From NCBI GenBank assembly GCA_003427395.1, contig BFEA01000787.1:369908-405537 (forward strand): 35,630 bases of DNA. The letters are read 5' to 3'. The translations under genes were made by a program, and so were the position numbers. The number at the start of each line of letters is the position of its first letter. The first letter of the stretch is position 1. This document shows, piece by piece, positions 18,863 through 28,671 of the stretch. Source of the stretch: Chara braunii (lineage: Eukaryota > Streptophyta > Charophyceae > Charales > Characeae). The notes below the pieces were generated by a model, which was not told the origin of the DNA, did not search any database, and saw only the letters and a program-made list of their open reading frames with translations.

Positions 18863-20670
18863 TTTTTTTTTTTTAAACAGGTCCTTATGGTCCTGGCTCC
18901 TTATCCATTCTGGGGAGCGTCAGTCCGGTTCCTTTCCACGGGCAAGTCGAAAATTGAGATACATGGTGAACTTCCGTCTGGCCGAAAGAACCCTGACCAG
19001 CATTGATTGCTAACTATCTGGAGGATTGACTGTCAGCTTGCCATGCCACTTTTCCTCTCAAAGTCTATTGTGACTCTGTCAGCTGATTCGTGTAAAGCAA
19101 GAAAAAAGGAGAGTTCTCTATACTGTTGAGATGAAAATCTCAGTTTGCCCATCACTGGTGCACCGTCCTTGTTGGAGGTGTGCTGTGCCATTTCTTCCAA
19201 ATCATTGGAAAGGAGCAAGATGTTCAGGGGGGTTGTGGGCGGAGGGGGTGATGAGAAGAGGAGGGACCATAGGTCGTGCACCTTGTTCCATATCCATGCT
19301 GCTTCGGTGCAGTACAGTAGGCAGTGGGGTATATCTTCCGGGATGCTATCTGTGCATAGCCTGCAAAGCTCAGACCTGTCAGGGTCCGTATGTTTCCTCC
19401 TCTTGTGGAGCCATTGATTGACCAGCAACAATGCGTGCGCTAAGAGCCACTGCATGCTTCGAATCCTAACCGGTCTAATAGTCAGGTACTTCGTCCATGG
19501 GATGGAAATGGAATCCGTGGGATCCAGATTCAGGATCTCCCTCCACTTTCCTTTGAGTCTGGGGTCCGGGTCTGTGGTTTGCAGACCCAGCTCATAGCCG
19601 AATTTGACATCGTAATCAAATATCATTATCGTTCTCCCGGATTTTCCCTGCTTCCAAACCCACTCTTTCGAGTTGACTTCAAGGTCTGAAATGCTGAGGT
19701 CCGGTTGGAAGATTTTGCAGGGCTTAGACTTTGAAACCCTCACTTTTCTCAGTTGGAAGGTTTCTAGTGTGTCACACTGGGGATCTTTGTTCTGGATTTC
19801 CAGCTTTTGTAGGTTGTGATTAGCTATGGGGTACGAGTAGAATTTAGATAGGTAGCAGAGTGGGTTGGCTTGAGAGACGAATCTATATGCTCTAGTGGGC
19901 TGGGTTTGGGAGATGAGTATGCCCCAATCCCCAAATTTCCACGAGAAGTCCTCCCTTAGGAGGGAGAGCCATCGCACTGGGATACTCTTTTGGATCAACG
20001 TTAAGTTTTCAGCAAGGGAGTGACAGCCTTTTAAGACATTTCGTAGCTCCTGTTCGATAGCCCATCGTCCTTGGTCCTCTGGCCAGATGTGTTTCACCTG
20101 CCACACACCTTTTTCCACCCAGGATAGCCATCTTCGGTCTTTTGTGCGTAGTGTCCATGTCCCTCCGATAGGGTCGGTGATCCAAGGGTTGCAGAAGAGA
20201 GGTTGTCTCAGAACCTCTTCTCTGTTTCCTGGTGAACCGTGTTTACTTGACATCATTCTACTCCAGGCTTTGATGGTAGGACTCCAGTATGAGATGGTTG
20301 TTTGAGTGAGGGTTGTGATGAGCTTGGTAGGGTTTCTCCTGCGAGGTCTACCTGATTTGATAACCCAGTCCTTCGCCATGAGCCAGTAGAGACCTCTCAT
20401 GTTGGGGGGGAAGTTTATGGGCGCCAGGTTTTTGATGCTGTCTAGAGCCATTTGGGTCCAAGGGAGGGATTGTCTGATCAGGATCTTTATAATCCATTTC
20501 ATCTGCAGTGCTATGGACTCCTGCTTTAACCCAAGGCCCCCTTCCCGTGGTTTCCTCATGATGTGGTTCCAGGCTACCCTTTTGATACACGTGGTCCTGT
20601 TGGGATCTCCTGTCCACAGGTAGCATAAGGCACGACAAAATGAATGATGTGATACAGGTTCACCTAGCCT
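18863..20670 (-). mobile_element. 5'-truncated LINE copy, best preserved in window
   Basis: The 3' end carries a 12-base poly(A) tail (T run 18863-18874), followed on the minus strand's 5' side by a 3' tail region (18875-19032) shared with two other loci, and then by a long open frame. The open stretch runs without a stop from 20670 to 19033, bounded upstream by TAA at 20671-20673. No reverse transcriptase catalytic motifs are present, so the copy is truncated after the RT core, as LINE copies usually are. I could not find target duplications. Confidence 0.75.
19033..20559 (-). CDS. LINE ORF2 C-terminal region (RT tail and zf-RVT finger), truncated
   Basis: 508 codons from the first ATG; 37 more open codons upstream belong to it as well. 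Near the start 'LCYLWTGDPNRT', then 'VAWNHIM', then 'KPREGGLGLKQ' reproduce the conserved tail of LINE reverse transcriptases ('FLWG.....W...C.PK..GGLG...l...N.AL..KW'). At about residues 395-430 the zf-RVT finger is complete: C-x2-C ('LCRLC') then His and Cys in 'HCLLYC' (H-x4-C). A basic stretch 'HKRRKHT' precedes the finger. In the family this protein reverse-transcribes the LINE RNA at a nicked target. This piece lacks the endonuclease and RT catalytic domains, so it cannot do so. The long intact frame implies a fairly recent insertion. Confidence 0.75.
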   Translation of the reverse strand: MRKPREGGLGLKQESIALQMKWIIKILIRQSLPWTQMALDSIKNLAPINFPPNMRGLYWLMAKDWVIKSGRPRRRNPTKLITTLTQTTISYWSPTIKAWSRMMSSKHGSPGNREEVLRQPLFCNPWITDPIGGTWTLRTKDRRWLSWVEKGVWQVKHIWPEDQGRWAIEQELRNVLKGCHSLAENLTLIQKSIPVRWLSLLREDFSWKFGDWGILISQTQPTRAYRFVSQANPLCYLSKFYSYPIANHNLQKLEIQNKDPQCDTLETFQLRKVRVSKSKPCKIFQPDLSISDLEVNSKEWVWKQGKSGRTIMIFDYDVKFGYELGLQTTDPDPRLKGKWREILNLDPTDSISIPWTKYLTIRPVRIRSMQWLLAHALLLVNQWLHKRRKHTDPDRSELCRLCTDSIPEDIPHCLLYCTEAAWIWNKVHDLWSLLFSSPPPPTTPLNILLLSNDLEEMAQHTSNKDGAPVMGKLRFSSQQYRELSFFLALHESADRVTIDFERKSGMAS

Positions 20671-20672
20671 TT

Positions 20673-21205
20673 ATCCGTGTCGTCCCTATGGTAGCGCTGG
20701 GGGAGACGTGTCTGCGGCTCCTCGGAAGGCGCGGGTTAGTATAGGTCTAGGACTAGATAGAGAGGTCTAGATCGCACCGCTATAGGGCTCGACTTGCGAT
20801 AAGATTAGGATATAACAGGTCACGAATAATGCCCCCTAGAGAAAGACTGTCGCTAGGGCTGGCACAAGCGATCTGATCCCCTCACTGGTTGAGTACGACG
20901 ACAGGCAGCTCCCGAGGCCTAGCATCCACCCTCTACTACGACATGGACCTTTGAAGGGAATAAAAAGAAAAAAAAAGAAAGACACATGCCCTGTTGTCAG
21001 GGGGTTTTCCACGTGTGTCAAACAAGAGCCTATACATTTACAGACTGCCAGATCTACATGAAGTTGTGAAACTTCTGAAGTTCCTAGGTGGTTGTCCCTC
21101 CTTGGGAACACGATCTCGGTCTTTCGATGTTTTCTTTCACTGACTTTTTTATGGCCAACTTTATTTGTTCTACTGATGATTAGCTCCACATAGTTGTACA
21201 AAGAT
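20673..21205. other. No gene recognised
   Basis: Only short open frames and an A-rich run at about 20961-20980. No repeat partner was found in the window. Confidence 0.4.
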
Positions 21206-21206
21206 G

Positions 21207-21655
21207 AAACCACCAGTACTTTTCCCAACCATTTTGTTCCAAAGCAGACAGAAACACGCCACGACCTTTGGTGCTTAGCCTACTGGACCGAGATGGCTGG
21301 TGGTGCAAGGCAACAAAAAAAACTCCACCAGTCCCTGTTCATTTTTCGTTGGCGTGGCAGCAGAATCCAAGTTGGGAAAACGGGGCTCGAAAGACCTGGT
21401 CGTCTTAACTGCCTCGACATCTGTACCTGACGATCCAAGCCTAACAAGGCTAGGTAATGTACCACTGTACAAGTTTCTTGCAGCGCGAGAGGGTGAAATC
21501 CAGGTCTACTCCAGTGTGTACTTTCTGGGGAAAAGGAGACCACCTGCTTGGTGGCGGTTTAAACCACTAGTACTTTTCCCAGCCATTTTGTTCCAACATG
21601 GTTGTTATCGCTCCTTGTCCTTCGGGGCTCGACCTGCCGGACCAAAATGGCTGGT
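21207..21655 (+). repeat. Two foldback repeat units with AACCACYAGTACTTTTCCC starts
   Basis: Units at about 21207-21300 and 21559-21655 both begin AAACCACYAGTACTTTTCCC and then fold back: CCATTTTGTTCC pairs with a GGACC..ATGGCTGG stretch about 60-75 bases later. The first dozen bases equal the terminus of the TA-flanked MITE family, so these may be rearranged or partial members. Confidence 0.5.
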
Positions 21656-21711
21656 GCCACCAGGGAAAAAAGGAAAAAACGCACCCGCACGGGTTCGTTT
21701 CAGGGCATCCG

Positions 21712-21975
21712 GGGACCCCTACCCCATCCGCGGTCCGCCCGGTTGGACTGGCCGGTGGCCTGGGCCGGTTCCCTCCCGGTCGCTCCTAGCGCATTTTCGC
21801 CGGGGCTTGAAAAAAAAAAAATTGGCGGCGCGATTGTGTTGCGGAGGCCTCGTGGGGGCGGGCCCTGCCCCACAATTACGAAACCGGGTCCTGCAGGCCC
21901 CATTTTTCGAAGTTCAAGAAGTGGCCAAGCTTGGCCCCCGCTTGTCGATGATCGGCGACAAAGATCAGCCACTGT
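21712..21975 (+). repeat. GC-rich dispersed repeat R, copy 2
   Basis: Partner of 10567-10830 in the same orientation. It has a 12-A tract at about 21809-21820 where copy 1 has a T-rich stretch. It is followed after about 1.16 kb by hairpin repeat H, the same order as at the other locus. Confidence 0.75.
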
Positions 21976-22088
21976 TTTGAATCACTTCTTGCGGGAAACC
22001 GAATTGCGCAGCGGGGGAAAACGCATCGCGCGTTCAACCCCACTCACCTTCAGTCTGTGCAGCCGCTTCGTCGTCGCCTTGGACAGCT

Positions 22089-22250
22089 AGCCGCGCCATT
22101 GTCGCCAGCCAGCCGCGCCATCACTCCGTGCAGCCGCGCCATCGTAGGTAGGTCTCCGCGGGGTGCATCATTGCCATCGTCACCTCTGCCACCCAGCCGC
22201 GCCATCACGCCCCCCGCCGGCGAGCCACTCCATCACTCCCCCAGGTTTGT
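22089..22250 (+). repeat. Spaced AGCCGCGCCATC motifs
   Basis: The motif AGCCGCGCCAT occurs four times (near 22089, 22113, 22131 and 22195), usually followed by C or T. It precedes the polypyrimidine block. No function can be inferred. Confidence 0.5.
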
Positions 22251-23092
22251 TGCTTCTTCTTCTTCTTCTTCTTCTCCGTGGTCACTCTCCTCGCCCGTTA
22301 GCCATAAGTCGTCCTCCACTTTTTCTTCTTCTTCTTCTTCTACCTCCTCCTCCTCCTCCTCTCCTACTCCTCCTCTCTTAGCCATCGGCTTGCGTTCTTC
22401 TTCTTCTTCTTCTTCCTCCTCCTCCTCCTCCTCCCCCTCCTCCTCTTCCTCGTCTTCTTCTCCTCCCTCTTCTTCATCATCTTCTTCTTCTTCTTCTTCT
22501 TCGTCATTTTCTTCTTCCTCCTCCTCCTCCTCTTCTTCTTCTCCTCTGTCTTCTTCTTCATCTTCTTCTTCTTTCTTCTTCTCCCGCTTCCTCCTCCTCC
22601 TCTTCTTCTCCTCCTCCGTTAGTCATAGCCGTTAGGTTTTTTTTTTTTTTTTTTTTTCGTTGCTGCTTCAAGCCTTCAACTCCCTTGCGTTCTTCTTTTT
22701 CTTCTCCCTCCTCCTCCTCCTCCTCTTCTTCTCTCCCCTCTTCTTCGTCATTTTCTTCTTCCTCCTCCCCCTCCTCCTCTTGTTCTTCTCCTCCCTCTTA
22801 TTTTTCATCTTCTTCTTCTTCTCCCTCCTCCTCCTCCTCCGTTAGCCATAGCCGTTAATTTTTTTTTTCTTTTTCCGTTGTTGCTTCAAGCCTTCAACTC
22901 CCTTGCGTTCTTCTTCTTCTCCCTCCTCCTCCTCCTCTTCTTCTCTCCCCTCTTCTTCGTCATTTTCTTCTTCCTCCTCTTCCTCCTCTTCCTCCTCTTG
23001 TTCTTCTCCTCCTTGGTCATCTTCTTCTTCTTCTCCCTCCTCCTCCTCCTCCTCCTCTTCTCCTCCTCCTCCTCCATTAGCCATAGCCATTA
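22251..23092 (+). repeat. Polypyrimidine (TTC/TCC)n block built from about three tandem units
   Basis: Three units share a layout: CTTGCGTTCTTCTT, a long TTC/TCC array, then CGTTAGCCATAGCCGTTA or a variant, then a T run, then GTTGCTTCAAGCCTTCAACTCC leading into the next unit. The junction sequences lie near 22617-22690, 22841-22915 and 23076-23092. Predicted poly-Ser, poly-Leu, poly-Glu and poly-Lys proteins from this block only reflect composition. Such mirror-symmetric purine/pyrimidine tracts can form triplex DNA. Confidence 0.8.
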
Positions 23093-23134
23093 AATTTATT
23101 TATTTTTTTCATTCCCCCCTCAACACGCCCCCCA

Positions 23135-23312
23135 AAAAAGTTTCCAACATTCAAAGTTTTATTGCGGAATCCAACAGATCTCGGCAAGCGCAGTTGGATC
23201 CCGCAAAAAAAATAAAAATAAAAAATAAAAAAAATTGGCCATTTTTTTGGGTCATCCGTTTTGTTGGTTGGACCGGGCCAGTTCAACCGGCCGGTTGCTG
23301 ACCCAACCCTGG
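23135..23312 (+). repeat. Hairpin-bearing dispersed repeat H, copy 2
   Basis: Arms 23164-23175 and 23193-23204 pair over 12 positions with one A-C mismatch around a 17-base loop. Flanking T and A runs, the TTGCGG start and the downstream GGTTGGACCGGG...CAACCGGCC segment agree with copy 1 at 11540-11690. An A-rich insertion (about 23204-23235) follows the hairpin. Confidence 0.7.
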
Positions 23313-24830
23313 TTCGTGTTCTATTGGCGTGCATGCAACACACATCTGCGTCGGTGAAAAGAGGTGGCCTGAACAATATGACTCGATGAACCAGGTTGCT
23401 GCCAATTGGTGCGGAAGCATAAGAAATTAATCATCCTTCAGCAGGCATACGGAAGGACTAGTTGTATGCATAGATAAGGTGCAAACACCCTTCCATACAA
23501 GTTGTATAGATAGATAAAGTACAAACACCTACGGCTGGAGGATGTCGTGTGCCGTAGCAAGGGTTTGACTACCAGTAGATCGTTTATGTGTTTCTAGTAT
23601 GACCAAGGGCATAACTCACACTGGGACTTGGTAGAGGGCATCTGGCGACAATTGTGGTCAAGTGCATCTAGAAAAGGCCTTTGTCTGGGTATGCCCCTAA
23701 GGAATTGTGGATGTCTTTGGTCTTGGAACAAATCTCTCAGAACATACTCACACTAGGACTTCCCATGATGTATCTGACTCGATTAACAGCTAGGTTCTTG
23801 TGAAGAAATCTTGGGGTTGGTCTGCCTTGAATGCCTCCCAGGGGGTGTGTACGATCTTCTGATGGATTTGTTGCTTCCCCATAGACCTCAAACTTTGAAC
23901 CTGGTCCAACAAGCACTGTGTAAGAAAGTTTGGGTTATCGGCCCAACCATAGTCCCTGCTCCAACATGGCCAATCCTTCATTAGTTCAGCTTGTGGGATC
24001 GGGCACACCGAGGGCTCGACAGATTAGGCTTGAGAAGAGTGGTGGTCCTAGCACTCGAAACTTGTCGAGGTTCGGTTTCATGTTTTGAGTGTTAATACCA
24101 CAGAAATGGCTGAACAGCCAGCCCCTTTTCAAGCAAGGGGGCTGGTTGTTCAGGTGCTTCATGTTGTTACCATCTGTGAAAAACAAAATTTCCTGTCATT
24201 TGTTTTGTTTGTTCAACAGTCTAGCTTTCACGCTAGGACTTCCCAGGATGTATCTGACCTCACGCTAGGACTTCCCAAGATGTATCCGACCCCATTAACA
24301 ACCAGGTTTTGTCACTTCAAGAGTCTAACATTCACGCTAGGATGTATCTGACCTCACACTAGGACTTTTTTTGTCACTTCAACAGTCTAGCATTCACGCT
24401 GCCACTAAACCACTAGTACCCTGCCCACCTATCCACGACAATGCGCCCGTCAGGTAACACAGGGTCGCAATCAGGATTGGCCTACGACTGGAGATGGAGG
24501 CCCCCAGGGAGTCGCTAAGGGCAATACACTACTTAACTGCTAACCATTTTCCACATTGGTTCTCACCGAGCCATTCTTGTTGTTCTCCTTCACACTTCGT
24601 TTTTCTACTTTGGTTGGTGAATCCCTTGAGTTCAGTCTGATTGTCTTTGTTGTTCTGCTACCGTCTTCACCCGAATAGAATGCCCTGTCACTGTTGTGGC
24701 TGCATCTAGGCCAAAAGATGCCCCAAGCACCGGTACTGGGAAACATTTGTTTTGGCCTACTTTTCCATCTTTGTTTGGTTTGGAAGTTGTGTGTCTTTTT
24801 TTTTTATCTTGTGCGAGGTGCTGACTGATA
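23313..24830. other. No gene; short shuffled repeats
   Basis: The phrase CTAGGACTTCCCANGATGTAT followed by CTGAC or CCGAC recurs near 23752, 24233 and 24265, with shortened forms near 24335 and 24358, interleaved with 'GTCACTTCAANAGTCTA'. A single end of the AACCACTAGTAC family lies at about 24408. No coding signal was found. Confidence 0.45.
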
Positions 24831-24880
24831 CTTGTGACAAGCGGTTAACGGGTAGCTGAAAATTCGGGAATGAAAATTCT

Positions 24881-25152
24881 GAAGTGAGAGTTTTGGGCAG
24901 TCTGAAAATCCTGAATGGTCCTGAAGTGATGAAAGGTCCGAAGACCCTGAAAACCACCTATTTAGGCAGGCTGCATCCTGAAGTGGTGAAGTGAGAGTTT
25001 TGGGCAGTTTGAAAATCCTGAATGGTCTTGGAGTGGTGAAAGGTCCGAAGACCCTGAAAACCATCTGTTTAGGCAAGTAGCATCCTTAAGTGGTGAAGGG
25101 AGTCTTGAAGTGGTGAAAAGGTCCGAAGACCACCTGTTTAGGCAGGCTGCAT
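24881..25152. repeat. 107-bp tandem repeat, about 2.5 copies
   Basis: Units start at 24881 and 24988 (GAAGTGAGAGTTTTGGGCAG) with a third, shortened one from about 25095. Shared pieces include GAAAATCCTGAATGGTC, GAAAGGTCCGAAGACC and TTTAGGCAGGCTGCATCCT. The array ends right beside the stop of the integrase fragment. Confidence 0.8.
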
Positions 25153-25154
25153 CC

Positions 25155-25685
25155 TCAGGGGAGGCTATTAGTTCGAAGCTGAAAAGGGGTGAACCCCGTA
25201 GACTCGTGAGGGGTGGCCCGGTGGATGCCGACGACCTGATATACGATCTCGGGCCACGAACGCGTGTCGTGTGCCGCTAAGTTCCTGCGAAGGGCGGTTT
25301 TAATCATACGGTTGGCATTCTCGGCCAACCCGTTCGACTGGGACACGTGGGGTGCCGTATGTCGGAGCGAGACGCCCCTTCGCGCAAGCAGTTCTTCTAC
25401 CTCGCCTTTGAATTCCGACCCATTGTCAGTTAGAATTTCTTTTATATCTAGATGGGTGTAGAGGAATCCTTCGATGTACGTGGCTATTTCTGCGGCCTTT
25501 CGGGTCTTACAGGGATAGACTTCGATGTATTTGGAAAAATGGTCAATTAAAACCAACAGGATAGAATATTCACAGCGGTTTGGGCCAGGCGGCACGTCAA
25601 TATCTATCGTGTCCATACTGACTCGCTGGAAAGGACGCTTTACTTCCGTTGGTACGATCGTGTTTGGTCCCCGTATGCAATCCAC
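25155..25685 (-). pseudogene. Ty3/gypsy-type integrase core domain fragment
   Basis: A cellular retrotransposon integrase fragment of about 176 codons. The catalytic triad is visible: Asp25 in 'VSMDTID', Asp87 in 'LTDNGSEF' and Glu122 in 'GLAENANR', with 34 residues between the last two (35 is usual). Other family marks are 'LVLIDHFSKYIEVYP' and 'HRATPHESTGFTPFQL'. The enzyme would insert retrotransposon cDNA into the chromosome. The first codon is GTG; the frame is open upstream only to a TAG at 25689-25691, so the true N-terminus with the His-His-Cys-Cys finger is lost or interrupted. The frame ends soon after the core, without chromodomain or LTR. On its 5' side, in the same frame beyond the stop, lies the RING-like array. 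The well-kept triad suggests recent loss of function. Confidence 0.85.
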
Positions 25686-25771
25686 ATGCTAACCAGATCT
25701 CAGGTGGATCATCACAGAGCGGCATTCAGCAGGCGTTTTGGGTTCCCTCATTATCGAGTCCTTCTCTATGG

Positions 25772-26406
25772 GCAGATAATGACGGCGGTGGTGGGAGGGG
25801 TCAGCCAAAATAAGGGCATCGAGCTGCTGCAGGATTTGGTCCGCAACAGTTCGCCCTGGTGGTGTAAGCCCTCCTGTACCATGCACTGCATGCAGTTCAC
25901 ATGGGACTCTATTTTCATCCTCAGGCTGCTGGGTTTGCCGTTCGTCGGGCAAGGAAGAGGGAAGTCTGACTGGAGTTGCAGTAGGGGCGTGCCCAAATCG
26001 GCATGCGGGACATGCTGAAAGAGGATGTGGCGGATGATGGCCGCGGGGATAGTCCACACAGTAGAGACAAACTTTCGATGATAGCTTCCTGGTAACATTG
26101 ACAACACATGGCATGTTGCTGACATGGCAGTAGGAATGCTGGTTGACGTGTGCAGCTATTTAAACATCGCAAGTCAAGGCCCCGACGGCATATTGGGCAA
26201 GCAATTACGGGGTGGGGGGGATGAATACAAGACACAAAGTCGCAGTTTCCATGACAGAGGCTAGCAGTGACCATCCCTTCATAGTGTTTGGAGCAGAGAC
26301 TGTGCAGTGTGCATGCCAACCGAGTTGTGGCTGTGTGACTACACAATGGGAGGGCACAGCCACCGTCCTCAGGAAAAGTCTGGTAATTCCCAGAAGGAGA
26401 ATCCAT
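25772..26406 (-). pseudogene. Decayed array of three RING-like zinc fingers
   Basis: Starting at ATG 26406, finger 1 has Cys17, Cys22, Cys32, His35, Cys38, His41 and Cys70-x2-Cys73. Finger 2 has Cys81, Cys85, Cys95, His98, Cys101, Cys104, then a frameshift near 26055, then CPAC at 26012-26001. Finger 3 keeps only 'PCELHAVH' (from about 25904) and, in another frame, 'TPPTTAVIICP' followed by a stop at about 25768. The core spacing C-x9-C-x2-H-x2-C-x2-(C/H) is the same in fingers 1 and 2, and 'HPPHP..ACP.CR.G' repeats, so the fingers arose by tandem duplication. The first pair spacing (x3-x4) is wider than the standard x2. RING fingers commonly act in E3 ubiquitin ligases; function here is not shown. 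The start was chosen because further upstream the frame is a microsatellite. Confidence 0.6.
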
Positions 26407-26496
26407 TCGGTCTACACAGGGAGGTGACACCACTTGGCCATGTGCAGGAGAAGGGGGTGGGTGTTCAGCCGGGTTGCTCTCCAGAGGCTGTTGCGC

Positions 26497-26498
<2 letters not shown>

Positions 26499-26556
<58 letters not shown>

Positions 26557-26640
26557 GCCGCGGACGGGGGAGAGGGGAGGAGGGGGCGACCCCTCCCCCA
26601 CCAATCAATCAGTCATCAATCAATCAATCAATCAATCAAC
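26499..26640 (-). repeat. Composite simple repeat: (CA)n, G-rich core, (ATTG)n
   Basis: On the plus strand (GT)n at about 26499-26557, then a G/C-rich core with GACCCCTCCCCCACC (26588-26602), then (AATC)n to about 26640. This is the reverse-strand counterpart of 3075-3180. Confidence 0.7.
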
Positions 26641-26649
26641 CAATCAATT

Positions 26650-28450
26650 TGTAATGACCAGCCAAAACACAGACTGAGAACACTGCTGATTTCTGGGATT
26701 TGCCATTGGAATGCATGCCTTGCTGAGATGCCCGCATTCTGCTGTGATTTCTAAGTTTGTGTGTGTGCGTGCCTGCTGCTCTGCGTGCCTGTCTGAGTGC
26801 TTGTCGGCCTGAGTGTGTGTGTGACTCGCAAGGGTACTTGTTGGTTTGGAGGCACCGCAGAGCCGGTACTTACCCGTGGCCGTGACTTTGAGGGTTGTAG
26901 CGGGAAAAACACTCAAGTAGCAGAGGTAGGCCCGCGGCACTTGGAGCGGGGGAAAAACACTCAAGTAGCAGGGAGGCTGGTACCACTCAAGTAGTGGCAG
27001 AAGTGTCGGGTACTCAAGGCTGAGCAGAAGCAGACAAAAAGTCCGCATTTTTAGAGGCCCAGTAGTGGTAAGCTAGAGGTAGGCCGGTAAGTAGCCTGAG
27101 TCTAGGCCCTGTACGGAGGATATCAGTCGTGCGGCCTAGGAAGTCACCGCCCAAGAGGCAAGTAGGCCGCTATATCTTTGGGAGGGGCAAGTAGCTCCTC
27201 CTCATTTGCGGTGTGCAAGGATTGGCAAAATACTGCTGGAGCCAAGCGCTGGACTTGGAGCGCTGCCTGGGAGGTTGACGAAGGAGCTGGGCGCTCAGCC
27301 TGGCTATCGCGTGCAGCCCAGCCTGAGGAGGAGGAAGAAGGGGGCGAAGGAGGAGAGTGGTGAGGTACCTACCTGGCTATGGTGGACACCATCTTCATCA
27401 CCTTGACAGGCGCTGCATCTGGAAGGCCCAGTTGGGGTAGTGCCGCATCAAGGAAGCTCGAGGCAGAGTCAGGCATGGCGGCCTGCTGAGCAGCGACATA
27501 GCTGCTTTGTGTTGTCCTTTGCACAAGAGGGCAAAGCCCCTAGCAGTCCGCCATAGCCTTGGCATGTGAGAGGAGGACGAAGGGGGAAGCCATGGCTATG
27601 TTGGACCTATTGTTGTGCTAGTAGTAAGAGGGAACTTCGGATATTGATTCTGGTTCATCCACTGATTGTTAATATTATTATTTGGAAGAAGAATAAGAGG
27701 GAACTTCATATATTATTTTGGACGGAATGTAACTGTTTCAGTGCCCTTTTGTTTCCGCACCAGCGCCATGCTTGCAAGCTTCCCCCGCCTTCCGCTGTAT
27801 CCCAAGCCATCTCTACCCTTTTCCTTTGCGCCTCCTTCCTTCAATCCGTAACTGTTTTCCATCCTATTTTCCTTCGCACTTTCTTTCTGCCTCTCTTCAT
27901 CTGAATCCTAGTCCCACTCCGCACTGCTCTTCGCCCCCTCTCCTTTCCAGCCTCCGTCTTCGTACAGGAACTCCCTATTCATCCTTTCTCAGAGCCTTCG
28001 AAGTCACTATACGATAGTGTGTAGAGAGGCATTAATCCCCTCACACTGTGATCTGATTGGCTGCGAAGAACTTGCGCGGATTGATATAACTTTCCCCAGA
28101 CAATCAGTCTTCCTCCCCTTCCTTCCCTTCCTTCCATTTTTTACCCCTTCTCCTTCCCTCCTGACTTCTTCTTCGCTCTCTGCAACTATAAAATCCGCAA
28201 GAGCGTCTGAAAAACTCTCTCAACCCATATGCCAACTTCAAGGAAGTAGTGGCTAGATGATGTGATGATCGACGAGTTGAAAAGTCCTGACGAGTTACTA
28301 TAGTTTCACGAGGTTGTGCGTTGGGTGACCGCGACAGACTGCAGGATCTGGGCAAGTCGTCGTAGAAACTTAGATGGCGGGGTGACGATCGATATGGTAC
28401 GAAGGTTGGTACGTAGGGGTCGAGATCGCCAGTGCCTGAGCAAGGAAGGT
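26650..28450. other. No gene recognised
   Basis: The sequence GGGAAAAACACTCAAGTAGC occurs twice 48 bases apart (about 26902 and 26950), with a partial CACTCAAGTAG again near 26985. A GGAGGAGGAAGAAGG-type purine patch lies at 27325-27360 and a CCTTCC-rich patch at 28110-28140. Open frames up to 127 codons show no recognisable domain. Confidence 0.4.
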
Positions 28451-28475
28451 TTGTGTATGAACGAATGGTTGCATG

Positions 28476-28671
28476 GCCTGGGGCCATGATATGAAAGCAT
28501 AGGGCATGCTTGCCTTGTTCTACGTTCTTTGCTTATTTTGTAAGCTAGTATGAACGAATGGTTGTCTCTTATACACATCTAGATGTGTATAAGAGACAGG
28601 CCTGGGGCCATGATATGAAAGCATAGGGCATGCTTGCCTTGTTCTACGTTCTTTGCTTATTTTGTAAGCTA
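28476..28671. other. Assembly artefact: 72-bp duplication around a Nextera junction adapter
   Basis: 28476-28547 is repeated exactly at 28600-28671. Between them lie a repeat of the sequence found upstream ('TATGAACGAATGGTTG', also at about 28454) and 37 of the 38 adapter bases (28563-28599). This is the pattern left when an adapter-containing contig end is merged with the correct sequence. The genome most likely has a single copy, continuing from 28547 to 28672. Confidence 0.9.

Noticed and set aside
22057-23301. Long Ser-, Leu-, Pro-, Glu- and Lys-rich open frames
   Set aside because: They come from the TTC/TCC simple repeat and are open in several frames on both strands.
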